From: CAYNRA01 sp964399465
GTDB taxonomy: Bacteria; Bacteroidota; Bacteroidia; Cytophagales; Spirosomataceae
Reading direction: 5' to 3'
Assembly: GCA_964399465.1 (NCBI GenBank)
Contig: CAYNRA010000019.1
Span: 1-42,015 of the forward strand
DNA: 42,015 nucleotides
Shown: in pieces, positions 1 to 8,305 of the stretch
Numbering within the stretch: position 1 is the first letter of the stretch
Layout: every line of letters starts with the position of its first letter
Made by a program: the position numbers and the translations under genes
The notes under the pieces: model-generated
Databases searched by the model: none
The model's input: the letters and a program-made list of their open reading frames with translations, nothing else
Told to the model about the DNA's origin: nothing

Positions 1-996
1 GGCCCGACCGAAAAGTATTCCCTCAAACATCTAGTTACTCCACTTTCTCTTGTGCTCGGCGTACAAGTGAAATTTGCGAACGATTGTATCGGTGATGAGG
101 CTGTCGCGCTTGCACAAGATTTGAAACCAGGTGAGGTTCTTCTCCTTGAAAACCTTCGATTCTACAAAGAAGAAGAAAAAGGAAATACGGAATTTGCCGA
201 AAAGCTAGCTCGACTAGGTAATGTTTGGGTAAATGATGCCTTTGGAACGGCTCACCGCGCACATGCATCTACAGCTATTATCGGTCAATTCTTCACAGAT
301 CGCGTTTGTGGATATGTTATGCAAGCGGAAATAGAAAATGCACAACGTGTTCTCGAAAAAGCAGAAAGACCGTTTACAGCTATCATGGGTGGAGCGAAAA
401 TTTCAGATAAAATTATGATTATTGAACGTCTCCTTGAAACGGTTGATAATTTAATCATTGGCGGTGGCATGACCTATACATTTACCAAAGCACTCGGTGG
501 AGAAATTGGTAACTCTTTATTGGAAGCCGATAAACAAGAACTCGCACTTGAAATTCTTGCAAAAGCGAAAGAAAAAGGCGTAAATATCATCATGCCTCTA
601 GACAATGTGTGTGCAGATGATTTTAGTAATAATGCGAACCGCCAAATCGTTCCAACAGGACATATTCCGGCAGGTTGGGAAGGCTTGGATATCGGTCCTG
701 AGTCTGTGAAATTATTCGAAGAAGTTGTCGCTAAATCAAAAACAATCCTTTGGAATGGCCCAATGGGTGTTTTTGAGTTCGAAAACTTCGCAACGGGTAC
801 AAATGCTATTGCCAATGCCGTTGTGAAAGCAACAGAAGAAAATAATGCATTTTCGCTTATCGGTGGTGGTGATTCTGCCTCTGCTATTAATAATGCAGGC
901 ATGGGTGACCGCGTTTCATACGTTTCTACAGGCGGTGGTGCATTGCTCGAATACATGGAAGGGAAAGTCTTGCCAGGCGTAGCTGCTTTGGCGTAA
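1..996 (+). CDS. pgk: Phosphoglycerate kinase, 5'-truncated
   Basis: Glycolytic and gluconeogenic enzyme that interconverts 1,3-bisphosphoglycerate + ADP and 3-phosphoglycerate + ATP in the cytosol. The frame is open from base 1 and the first visible residues (GPTEKYSLKHL) already fit the family, so the start lies outside the window. About 331 of the usual ~395 residues are present, so roughly 65 N-terminal residues are missing. Visible family motifs are ENLRFYKEEEKG, NDAFGTAHRAHAS, GGAKISDK, WNGPMGVFE and the C-terminal GGGDSASAINNAG and STGGGALLEYMEG. The GTG at 52 is internal to the protein and is not a start. A strong hairpin terminator follows 20 bases after the stop. Identification is secure. 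Confidence 0.97.
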   Translation, partial: GPTEKYSLKHLVTPLSLVLGVQVKFANDCIGDEAVALAQDLKPGEVLLLENLRFYKEEEKGNTEFAEKLARLGNVWVNDAFGTAHRAHASTAIIGQFFTDRVCGYVMQAEIENAQRVLEKAERPFTAIMGGAKISDKIMIIERLLETVDNLIIGGGMTYTFTKALGGEIGNSLLEADKQELALEILAKAKEKGVNIIMPLDNVCADDFSNNANRQIVPTGHIPAGWEGLDIGPESVKLFEEVVAKSKTILWNGPMGVFEFENFATGTNAIANAVVKATEENNAFSLIGGGDSASAINNAGMGDRVSYVSTGGGALLEYMEGKVLPGVAALA

Positions 997-1015
997 ACAA
1001 TCAATATTGAATGAC

Positions 1016-1052
1016 AAATAAGGGAAAGATCCAACTGGTCTTTCCCTTATTT
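1016..1052. terminator. Intrinsic terminator downstream of pgk
   Basis: Perfect 14-bp inverted repeat, AAATAAGGGAAAGA (1016-1029) and TCTTTCCCTTATTT (1039-1052), around a 9-base loop. It lies 20 bases after the pgk stop codon. The A-rich left arm and T-rich right arm would allow termination in either direction. Confidence 0.85.
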
Positions 1053-1328
1053 ATTGGTAGTATGTATAGAAAATTAGGAGCATACATGTGAGCTGCTCTA
1101 TTTGTTTGAAGCGAAATCAAGGGGGATTAATCTAATAAATTCTTCTTTTTCAATGGATTCCTTCCCCAATGCACTCCCTATCACCTTTGTTGATTATCTC
1201 TAGATTAGCCAGAAATTCAGATTAAATTCCAGTCCCTAATTCCTCGTTTTCCTCATCACATCAAGAACATTTCTATCAAACAAAACGTATTTGTGCCTAT
1301 AGTCACAGATTTTTGATATTCTGATTTC
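1053..1328. other. Intergenic stretch with no recognised feature
   Basis: Part of the 362-base gap between pgk and the hydroxylase gene. Beyond the pgk terminator and the -7 box at 1329 I see no open frame with coding character, no RNA gene and no repeat here. Confidence 0.5.
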
Positions 1329-1336
1329 TATTTTTG
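1329..1336 (+). promoter_or_regulatory. Putative -7 promoter box of the hydroxylase gene
   Basis: TATTTTTG matches the Bacteroidota -7 consensus TAnnTTTG and lies 22 bases before the ATG at 1359. The nearest TTTG upstream (1312-1315) is only 13 bases away, shorter than the usual spacing, so the -33 element is uncertain. Confidence 0.4.
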
Positions 1337-1358
1337 TATCAAACAGCATTCATTAAGT

Positions 1359-2231
1359 ATGAAATACATAGATATCTTTTGGAACGGATTTGCAGGATAC
1401 GGCGGCTACCTCTGGCACGAAATAACCAGCCCATCTTGGCATAATTACTTTTATTGGTTGATTGCCATCTCGCTTTTTGTATGGGTCTTGGAAATGCTCT
1501 TCCCGTGGAGAAAAGAACAGGCCATTTTTCGCCAAGATTTTTTCGTAGATGCGTTTTATATGTTTTTTAACTTCTTTTTGTTCGGATTAATCGGGTATAA
1601 CGCGATTTCAAATGTAGGTGTAGAGTTGTTTAACGATTTTCTTGGCTTATTCGGTGTCACAAATCTTGTTGCGCTAAATGTAGCTGCTTGGCCTATTTGG
1701 GGGCAATTTTTGTTGATGTTTATTGTACGTGACTTTATCCAATGGAATGTTCACCGCCTTCTTCACAAATATCCCTGGATGTGGGAATTTCATAAGGTGC
1801 ATCACAGCGTTGAAGAAATGGGTTTCGCTGCCCACTTACGCTATCACTGGATGGAAACGGTTATTTATCGTTTTTTTGAGTATCTCCCGCTTGCCATGAT
1901 TGGCTTTGGACTCACCGATTTTTTCTGGCTGCATTTATTCACTATTGCCATTGGGCATTTCAATCATGCCAATATTTATCTCCCGATTGGGCCTCTAAAG
2001 TATATCTTCAACACACCGCAAATGCATCTCTGGCACCATGCGGAAGAACTTCCCGACACCCATCCGAACGGAATAAATTATGGTATTTCCCTTAGTATTT
2101 GGGACTACCTTTTTGGTACAGCCGTATTTCCGAAAAGTGAAAGTCATATCAAACTCGGCTTCCCAGAATTAGCCCAATTTCCCAAAACCCTTTGGGAGCA
2201 ACTAAAATATCCGTTCTTTAAAAAACAATAA
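1359..2231 (+). CDS. Sterol desaturase / fatty acid hydroxylase family membrane protein
   Basis: Integral membrane di-iron oxygenase family protein, 290 residues, a normal length for the family. The histidine clusters expected to bind two irons are HRLLH (132-136), HKVHH (145-149) and HLWHH (223-227), with further histidines at 160-163 and 190-193. Hydrophobic segments are near residues 29-48, 66-84, 112-124 and 168-190. Family members hydroxylate or desaturate fatty acyl, sterol or carotenoid chains. The substrate cannot be read from the sequence; a role in membrane or sphingolipid hydroxylation is only a guess. The gene stands alone: a terminator lies upstream and a new lipoprotein gene follows after 81 bases. 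Confidence 0.85.
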   Translation: MKYIDIFWNGFAGYGGYLWHEITSPSWHNYFYWLIAISLFVWVLEMLFPWRKEQAIFRQDFFVDAFYMFFNFFLFGLIGYNAISNVGVELFNDFLGLFGVTNLVALNVAAWPIWGQFLLMFIVRDFIQWNVHRLLHKYPWMWEFHKVHHSVEEMGFAAHLRYHWMETVIYRFFEYLPLAMIGFGLTDFFWLHLFTIAIGHFNHANIYLPIGPLKYIFNTPQMHLWHHAEELPDTHPNGINYGISLSIWDYLFGTAVFPKSESHIKLGFPELAQFPKTLWEQLKYPFFKKQ

Positions 2232-2312
2232 TCGCTTCTTGTTGGAATATTTTTTTAGGTAAGTGGCACATTATTTGGTACAACTAAACTAATTGACCAT
2301 TTACCTATTTTT

Positions 2313-3686
2313 ATGGTTGTCCCTATCTACAATATTCGCTTCGTTTTTCTTACTTTTTGCTTTGCTTTTCTACTCGTAGGATGCGAACAAACAGAAAATG
2401 TTACTCCCAATAATGAGTTTCTTTCTTCAGACGAAATTTCATCTGAAATCGCTTTGGAATGGACTCAGTTGCAACGAACACTCGCCAAAGAATCGCCTGC
2501 TTTTACTCCACCTATTACTGCCCGAGCATTGGGTTATTGTACTTTAGTCTTATATGAAAGTACTGTATTAGGTTCCAAAAAATACAAAAGTCTGGCAGGT
2601 CAACTTCAAGAATTTTCTGATTTACCGGCATTGGACAAAGGCAAAACATATCATTGGCCTACACTCATTAATGCCGCTCAGGCAGTCGCTTGCCGTCAGT
2701 TTTTCGTAGTATCTGCCCTTTCAAATGCTAAAATATCCGCACTAGAATTCAACCTAAATGAAAAATACAAAATGGACGGACTGACTGAAACCATCGTACA
2801 AGACTCCAAAGAAGCAGGTATTACACTGGCAAATGCTATCTTCGCTTATGCAAAAAAAGATGGAGGACACGAAGGTTTTCGGATGAATTTTCCTGCTTCG
2901 TTTCAAGTACCGAAAGGAGTCGGACTTTGGGAACCGACTGAAAACAAGCAGGCTGTTCCACTTTTACCTTCTTGGGGAGAGAATCGGACATTTCATCCGG
3001 ATAATCAGACATTTCCGTTTCCTATATTATATGCCCCTTCTTACAATCAATCTTCTGATTTTTTTCGAATGTATGCAGAGGTGTACGAAAAAAATAAACA
3101 TCTTACGCAAGAAGAAAAAGAAATTGCTGTTTGGTGGGCAGATGACCCCAGCGACACTTTTACCCCAGCGGGTCATTCTCAGTCACTCGCCTCCCTTGTC
3201 ATTCAAAAAGAAGGAACGTCTCTTACTTTGTCAGATGCCGCTTTCGTGTTTGCTAAAGTGAGTTTAGCTGTTTCAGATGCCTTTGTGGCGTGTTGGAAAG
3301 TCAAGTTCAGATTTATGAATGAACGCCCCTACACCTATGTTCGGAAAACGATTGACCCGAATTGGATTCCTTTTTGGCCTTCACCTCCTTTTCCTGGATT
3401 TACCTCTGGACACGCCACACAGTCAGCAGCGACTGCGGCAGTTTTAGCAAGTATTTTTGGTGAAAATTATACATTCCTAGACACAACTTGGGAGGGTCGC
3501 CCACGCGATAGTAAACGAAATGTAGATTTTCGTCCGCGTAGATTTACTTCTTTCTGGCAAACAGCCATGGAAGCTGCTGATTCTCGTTTCTATGGTGGGA
3601 TTCATACTCGTTTAGATAACGAACTAGGTTTGCAAGAAGGAAAGCGAATTGCGCAAAGATTTGACCAATTGAATTGGAAAAAATAG
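2313..3686 (+). CDS. Vanadium-dependent haloperoxidase-like (PAP2 superfamily) lipoprotein
   Basis: Exported lipoprotein of 457 residues. A signal peptide ends in the lipobox LLVGC, with Cys24 as the lipidated residue. The C-terminal third carries the three vanadate/phosphate-binding blocks of the vanadium haloperoxidase/acid phosphatase fold: K331-x6-RP (338-339), PGFTSGH (362-367 region, histidine at 367) and SR-x5-H (S424, R425, H431). Two activities are possible for this fold, halide oxidation with peroxide or phosphatase, and sequence alone does not decide. Bacteroidota homologues are usually annotated as vanadium-dependent haloperoxidases. The stop codon is followed after 22 bases by an assembly gap that does not affect the reading frame. 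Confidence 0.85.
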   Translation: MVVPIYNIRFVFLTFCFAFLLVGCEQTENVTPNNEFLSSDEISSEIALEWTQLQRTLAKESPAFTPPITARALGYCTLVLYESTVLGSKKYKSLAGQLQEFSDLPALDKGKTYHWPTLINAAQAVACRQFFVVSALSNAKISALEFNLNEKYKMDGLTETIVQDSKEAGITLANAIFAYAKKDGGHEGFRMNFPASFQVPKGVGLWEPTENKQAVPLLPSWGENRTFHPDNQTFPFPILYAPSYNQSSDFFRMYAEVYEKNKHLTQEEKEIAVWWADDPSDTFTPAGHSQSLASLVIQKEGTSLTLSDAAFVFAKVSLAVSDAFVACWKVKFRFMNERPYTYVRKTIDPNWIPFWPSPPFPGFTSGHATQSAATAAVLASIFGENYTFLDTTWEGRPRDSKRNVDFRPRRFTSFWQTAMEAADSRFYGGIHTRLDNELGLQEGKRIAQRFDQLNWKK

Positions 3687-3708
3687 AAGATTGTCTTTGT
3701 TCCTCGAA
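3658..3708 (+). repeat. 51-bp direct copy, left of assembly gap
   Basis: These 51 bases are identical to 3809-3859. They cover the last codons of the haloperoxidase-like gene and 22 bases after its stop. The copies sit exactly at the two edges of a 100-N gap, which points to an unmerged contig overlap rather than a biological duplication. Confidence 0.9.
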
Positions 3709-3808
3709 NNNNNNNNNNNNNNNNNNNNNNNNNNNNNNNNNNNNNNNNNNNNNNNNNNNNNNNNNNNNNNNNNNNNNNNNNNNNNNNNNNNNNNNNNNNN
3801 NNNNNNNN
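3709..3808. other. Assembly gap of 100 N
   Basis: Exactly 100 N, the conventional placeholder for a gap of unknown length. Because both flanks end in the same 51 bases, the true gap is probably negative (an overlap), and base 3708 would join 3860. Confidence 0.95.
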
Positions 3809-3859
3809 GATTTGACCAATTGAATTGGAAAAAATAGAAGATTGTCTTTGTTCCTCGAA
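3809..3859 (+). repeat. 51-bp direct copy, right of assembly gap
   Basis: Exact copy of 3658-3708. It contains a second copy of the haloperoxidase gene's 3' end with no gene in front of it. If the copies collapse, the distance from the haloperoxidase stop to the dehydrogenase start shrinks to about 74 bases. Confidence 0.9.
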
Positions 3860-3911
3860 CATTCTTTGCTTATTTGAGATTCTAGCAAGAAACATCTCTA
3901 TTTTATACAAA

Positions 3912-4676
3912 ATGACACAGAAAAGAATAGCACTTATCACCGGCGCATCGTCTGGTATTGGCGAAGCAACGGCTCGTTTATTGGCTGAAACAGGAAAATA
4001 TCAACTGATTCTTACGGGTAGAAATGTAGATAAACTTCAGGAGCTTGAAACAGAACTTTCAAAAAAGACAGAAGTGAAAACGCTTGTTTTTGATGTGCGT
4101 TCTGCGGAGGAAGTGCAAACAAGTTTGGATACGTTGGAAGGTATTTGGAAGAACGTAGATGTTTTGGTTAATAATGCAGGTAATGCACATGGTTTATCCG
4201 CTTTCCATGAAGGTAGCTTAGCAGATTGGGATGCGATGATTGACGGAAATGTACAGGGATTATTATATGTTTCGCGGTTGCTTGTGCCGAAAATGGTGGA
4301 ACGAAAAACCGGTCATATTATCAATTTGAGTTCTGTGGCAGGTAAACAAACATACGCAAATGGAGCTGTTTATTGTGCTTCCAAAAAAGCAGTGGAGGCA
4401 ATTAGTGAAGGAATGCGTCTAGATTTGACAATTCACGGAATAAAAGTAACCAATATTGCCCCCGGTGCAGTTGAAACGGCATTCTCTAAAGTACGTTTTA
4501 AGGGAGATGAAGAACGAGCAGCGACGGTTTATGCAGGATATCAGGCGTTGCAGGCAGAAGATATTGCAGACGTAATCAAGTATGTTTTGGAAGTTCCTGA
4601 CCACGTAACTATTGCAGACTTAACGATTTATCCTAAGGCACAGTCGGCACCAACTACAATTCATAGAGCTAACTGA
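3912..4676 (+). CDS. Short-chain dehydrogenase/reductase (YdfG-like)
   Basis: NAD(P)-dependent oxidoreductase of the classical SDR family, 254 residues. The Rossmann motif TGASSGIG is at residues 10-17, NNAG at 87-90, the catalytic serine at about 140-141, and the YxxxK pair at Tyr154/Lys158. The pattern resembles the YdfG group (3-hydroxy acid / L-allo-threonine dehydrogenases), but the substrate is inferred only from similarity. I chose the ATG at 3912, which gives a normal SDR N-terminus. An upstream in-frame extension to 3825 would run through the duplicated gap-flank sequence and adds residues foreign to the family. pgi follows after 148 bases. Confidence 0.9.
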   Translation: MTQKRIALITGASSGIGEATARLLAETGKYQLILTGRNVDKLQELETELSKKTEVKTLVFDVRSAEEVQTSLDTLEGIWKNVDVLVNNAGNAHGLSAFHEGSLADWDAMIDGNVQGLLYVSRLLVPKMVERKTGHIINLSSVAGKQTYANGAVYCASKKAVEAISEGMRLDLTIHGIKVTNIAPGAVETAFSKVRFKGDEERAATVYAGYQALQAEDIADVIKYVLEVPDHVTIADLTIYPKAQSAPTTIHRAN

Positions 4677-4824
4677 ATGATATAATTCAAAGTAATTATT
4701 TCACTTTTCAAAGTTTTGTGTATTTTTTTGAGTTAAGCAGAAGGAATAACCACGGGTTTTCATCGTGTCGTTTATAGATTTCTTTAATTTTACGCCTGAA
4801 AATTCATTAACCCCTTCTACACGT

Positions 4825-6480
4825 ATGTTGAAAACCATTGCCTTTGATCAGACTTCTGCTTATAAAACATTGCAGAAACACCAGAAAACTGTCGCAAAAA
4901 AATCTATGCGCGAACTCTTCGCAGAGGATGCAAATCGATTTAAGCGTTTTTCTGTGAAGTTCGACGATATTTTATTGGACTATTCCAAAAATAGAATTAC
5001 GGGTCGGACAATGAGTTTTCTCCGTAATTTGGCGGATGAATGTGGTTTACAAGATGCTATCGAACAAATGTTTGCTGGTGAGGCAATTAATGCTACTGAA
5101 AATCGGGCTGTCTTGCACACTGCACTTCGGAATTTTTCGGATCGCGCTGTTTTTGTCGATGGTAAAAACGTGATGCCAGATGTTCAGGCTGTGCTAGAAA
5201 AAATGAAAATCTTCTCTACACAAGTGATATCCGGTGAATGGAGAGGTTATACAGGTAAAAAAATTACAGATATTGTAAATATTGGAATCGGTGGTTCTGA
5301 CTTAGGCCCTGTTATGGTTACAGAAGCATTGAAACCGTATGCAAAGAAAGGTATTTCTGTCCATTATGTTTCCAATGTCGATGGAACACACATTGCAGAG
5401 ACATTGAAGAAAGTTTCTCCAGAAACTACGCTTTTCATGATTGCTTCCAAGACTTTCACCACGCAAGAAACAATGGCGAATGCACTCTCTGCACGTAATT
5501 GGTTTTTGAGCAAAGCGGTGGATGAAGCATTTGTCAAAAAACATTTTGTAGCTATCTCGACCAATGAAAAAGCAGTTGCTGCATTTGGGATTGACACCGC
5601 TAATATGTTTGGTTTTTGGGATTGGGTCGGTGGACGTTATTCGTTGTGGTCTGCCATTGGACTTTCTATTGCATGTTCCATCGGATTTGATAATTTCGAG
5701 GCATTATTAAAAGGTGCACACGAAATGGACGAACATTTCAGAACGGCTTCTTTTGATAAAAATTTACCTGTTATTCTTGCATTATTAGGCATTTGGTATA
5801 ACAATTTCTTTGGTGCAGAATCACATGCTATTTTGCCATATGACCAATACATGCACCGTTTCGCTGCTTATTTCCAACAAGGAGATATGGAGTCAAATGG
5901 TAAATCTGTGGCTCGTGATGGTTCGAAAATAACGTATCAAACGGGGCCAATTATTTGGGGTGAACCAGGTACAAATGGTCAACATGCGTTCTATCAATTA
6001 ATCCACCAAGGAACAAAATTGATTCCTGCTGATTTTATCGCTCATGCGAACAGCCATAATCCTATTGGCGAACATTTACCCATGCTTCTCTCTAACTTCT
6101 TTGCCCAAACAGAGGCGTTGATGAACGGAAAAACGGAAGAGGAAGTAGTGGCAGAGTTCAAAGCCGCTGGGAAATCTGATGAAGAAATTGCTTTCTTGAC
6201 TCCCTTCAAGGTATTTGAAGGAAATAGACCTACCAACTCAATCTTGGTTAAAAAACTAACCCCTAAAACGCTAGGTGCTTTGATTGCCATGTACGAACAT
6301 AAAATATTTGTGCAAGGTGTTATTTGGAATGTCTTTAGTTTTGACCAGTGGGGTGTAGAATTAGGGAAACAATTGGCTAACAAAATTTATCCTGAATTAC
6401 AAACGCCTGATACTGTACAGTCGCATGATTCGTCAACTAATGGTTTGATAAATCAATATAAAAAATGGCGTAAAAAATAA
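4825..6480 (+). CDS. pgi: Glucose-6-phosphate isomerase
   Basis: Interconverts glucose 6-phosphate and fructose 6-phosphate in the cytosol. With the ATG at 4825 the protein has 551 residues, the usual bacterial length, and begins in register with the family. A GTG at 4765 would add 20 unrelated residues. Seen motifs are IGIGGSDLGP (153-162), family signature 1 DWVGGRYSLWSAIG (266-279), and signature 2 GVIWNVFSFDQWGVELGK ending at Lys515. Probable catalytic residues are Glu356 (DMESNGKS) and His387 (GQHAFYQLIHQGT). A clean hairpin terminator follows. Together with pgk it supplies central glycolysis, although the two genes are not in one operon. Confidence 0.97.
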   Translation: MLKTIAFDQTSAYKTLQKHQKTVAKKSMRELFAEDANRFKRFSVKFDDILLDYSKNRITGRTMSFLRNLADECGLQDAIEQMFAGEAINATENRAVLHTALRNFSDRAVFVDGKNVMPDVQAVLEKMKIFSTQVISGEWRGYTGKKITDIVNIGIGGSDLGPVMVTEALKPYAKKGISVHYVSNVDGTHIAETLKKVSPETTLFMIASKTFTTQETMANALSARNWFLSKAVDEAFVKKHFVAISTNEKAVAAFGIDTANMFGFWDWVGGRYSLWSAIGLSIACSIGFDNFEALLKGAHEMDEHFRTASFDKNLPVILALLGIWYNNFFGAESHAILPYDQYMHRFAAYFQQGDMESNGKSVARDGSKITYQTGPIIWGEPGTNGQHAFYQLIHQGTKLIPADFIAHANSHNPIGEHLPMLLSNFFAQTEALMNGKTEEEVVAEFKAAGKSDEEIAFLTPFKVFEGNRPTNSILVKKLTPKTLGALIAMYEHKIFVQGVIWNVFSFDQWGVELGKQLANKIYPELQTPDTVQSHDSSTNGLINQYKKWRKK

Positions 6481-6497
6481 TTTTTTTGTACTATTGT

Positions 6498-6530
6498 AGG
6501 CTTCTTCGTTTATTCGAAGAAGCCTTTTTC
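6498..6530 (+). terminator. Intrinsic terminator after pgi
   Basis: Perfect 11-bp stem AGGCTTCTTCG (6498-6508) and CGAAGAAGCCT (6515-6525) with a 6-base loop, continuing into a T run. It lies 17 bases after the pgi stop. Confidence 0.9.
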
Positions 6531-6552
6531 ATTTATTTTATGAAACCTGCTT

Positions 6553-8253
6553 ATGTGCAAAATGAACTATAAACTCTTTTTTTTCGGCGTATTACTCGCA
6601 ATTTTCACTGGAAATACAAAAGTAAATGCACAAGAAAAAGGTGTTTTGTGGACTGCGCCTGAGCAATTAACGATTGCAAATAGTACCTTTCAGTTTGGAA
6701 CCTATGGCCGCTACATGCTCCAGCGGGAATATGCACTTTGGAGTAAAAATGAAGACCAAAAAAAGCTGATTTTAGAAGAATTAAGCCGACTTTTTCCTAC
6801 CATTCGTGATGATTTTTCGCGTTCTTCTCTGCCACAAGATTTTCGTTATCTAGTCAATTATCCCATTTGGCAAGCCACTTTAACGCAAGCACGCCTTTTA
6901 CCACCGCATGTCTATTGGTGTTTTACACAAGAACGTGCGCGCGAAGTTTTATTACAAATGGACGAATTTGTTGACGGGCGTAAACATATATTATTTGCAA
7001 CAAAAGCTGCTATCGCTTCCTTACAGAGGCAGCGTATCTTATACAAAAACCCAGGAGCGGTTTTATGGTCACATTTGGCTGATAAATCCGTGTTGGAAAG
7101 TGAACCTAATTTGGTGAATTGGGGAGAAAAAGATACCATTTTATTAGACGAACCCAAGTATTACGCACTGTATAAATTCTTTGCTTATAAACTTGTTTTT
7201 GAAGAATTACTGCAGAAATTTAAGCCTGACAATCAAGTAATTATATTTGAATATCCGTACGGGCGCGGAAAAGAAAAAAGTCAAATTGCCCAAGAATTAA
7301 GTATTGCAGAAGCCCAAGTAGAAGAGTATAATTTTTGGTTACTTCAGTCTGAAAAAACAGGCAAAGAATATCCCTTATTGATTCCGATTTCAGTTGATCG
7401 GTATTTTGAAACGAAAAATTTTGTAGAGTTTATTCATGCGCCCTCAAGTGGTGGTTCATCGTTTAATTATCCTAAAATACAAGGTATTCAACCACCGAAG
7501 AAAGCGATAGGAAATGGCTTTTTCTCGATAAATGGGAAAAAAGGGATTCGGGCAGAACTACATGATAGTTTCGTGGATTTAGCGTATCGAGGAGGTATTT
7601 CTGTAAAAGATATAAAATTATACAATGATGTTGTTGGAGATCGAATTCCGGTTGTTGGTGACATATATTATTTGGAAGCCAAAGAAGAGAAAGGGCCAAA
7701 GCCATTCCATATTTTGCAGTCGTCGGAAAACCTATGGCAGGTAGCGCAGAAATATGGTGTTAAGTTAAAAAAATTGGTAGAGTATAATTTTCTTTCAAAT
7801 GAATTTGCAGTTGAACCCGGTTTAGTGCTTTGGTTGCAAGGAAAGCGTCCAAAGGATAAATCTGTAGAAATCGTCAGTTTGCCTGAGGAATCTTTTTATA
7901 TGCAAAACCCAGAAAGAGCAAGACATGAACCTGTCATTTTAGTGCCTATTGATACAGACATGCCTCTTCCTGAGCCAATTAGCGAAGAAGAGGAAGTGCT
8001 AGAAGAGGAAGTTGAACCCAATACTTTACCAAAAACGGAAGACGATGGCTGGAACGATAAACCGTTGAAAAAGACAAAATCGAAAACAGAGCCAGAACCG
8101 AAAATCGTACTGATGCACCGTGTAAAGAAAGGAGAAACTTTGTTTCGGTTGTCTGTTATATATAAAGTAACGGTAGAACAAATTCAGGAGTGGAATGGTC
8201 TGAAAGACAATTTAATCAAAGAAGGAACTTTGTTGCGAGTTGGGTTTGAATGA
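6553..8253 (+). CDS. Secreted LysM-repeat protein with a decayed transglycosylase-like region
   Basis: Exported protein of 566 residues. Starts at 6553 and 6562 both give a good signal peptide ending near VNAQ. Residues ~75-175 follow the layout of MltD-type lytic transglycosylases: LPQDFRYL, then a VYWCFTQERAREVLL block resembling the family's 'WQFMPxTARxxGL', then DEFVDGRKHILFATKAAIASL resembling 'DERxDPxxSTxAAxxYL'. The expected catalytic glutamate after the first block is replaced by NYPIW, so enzymatic activity is doubtful. Two clear LysM modules (384-430 and 520-565) and a weaker one (~325-377) should bind peptidoglycan. An acidic, proline-rich linker lies at 470-515. Likely a cell-wall-binding scaffold in the periplasm; the transglycosylase relation is inferred by eye. 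Confidence 0.8.
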   Translation: MCKMNYKLFFFGVLLAIFTGNTKVNAQEKGVLWTAPEQLTIANSTFQFGTYGRYMLQREYALWSKNEDQKKLILEELSRLFPTIRDDFSRSSLPQDFRYLVNYPIWQATLTQARLLPPHVYWCFTQERAREVLLQMDEFVDGRKHILFATKAAIASLQRQRILYKNPGAVLWSHLADKSVLESEPNLVNWGEKDTILLDEPKYYALYKFFAYKLVFEELLQKFKPDNQVIIFEYPYGRGKEKSQIAQELSIAEAQVEEYNFWLLQSEKTGKEYPLLIPISVDRYFETKNFVEFIHAPSSGGSSFNYPKIQGIQPPKKAIGNGFFSINGKKGIRAELHDSFVDLAYRGGISVKDIKLYNDVVGDRIPVVGDIYYLEAKEEKGPKPFHILQSSENLWQVAQKYGVKLKKLVEYNFLSNEFAVEPGLVLWLQGKRPKDKSVEIVSLPEESFYMQNPERARHEPVILVPIDTDMPLPEPISEEEEVLEEEVEPNTLPKTEDDGWNDKPLKKTKSKTEPEPKIVLMHRVKKGETLFRLSVIYKVTVEQIQEWNGLKDNLIKEGTLLRVGFE

Positions 8254-8272
8254 TAAAGAATGAAGAATAAAT

Positions 8273-8304
8273 AAAAAAGACGAAGTGATTGCTTCGTCTT
8301 TTTT
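8273..8304. terminator. Bidirectional terminator between the LysM gene and alaA
   Basis: Perfect 13-bp stem AAAAAAGACGAAG (8273-8285) and CTTCGTCTTTTTT (8292-8304) with a 6-base loop. It sits between two convergent genes, 19 bases after one stop and 1 base from the other, and carries T runs in both directions. Confidence 0.9.
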
Positions 8305-8305
8305 A

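Noticed and set aside
52..54. GTG as start of phosphoglycerate kinase
   Set aside because: The frame and family sequence continue upstream to base 1; this is an internal valine.
474..1034. Long minus-strand frame opposite pgk
   Set aside because: Shadow of the strongly conserved pgk coding frame; no family resemblance and no separate signals.
3658..3859. Direct repeats as a recombination or mobile-element signature
   Set aside because: The copies end exactly at the N run and contain the 3' end of a neighbouring gene, which is best explained by assembly.
3825..3911. N-terminal extension of the short-chain dehydrogenase by 29 residues
   Set aside because: It is encoded by the duplicated gap-flank sequence and does not fit the SDR family; the ATG at 3912 does.
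4765..4824. GTG start for pgi
   Set aside because: It adds 20 residues not found in the family; ATG 4825 aligns with known N-termini.
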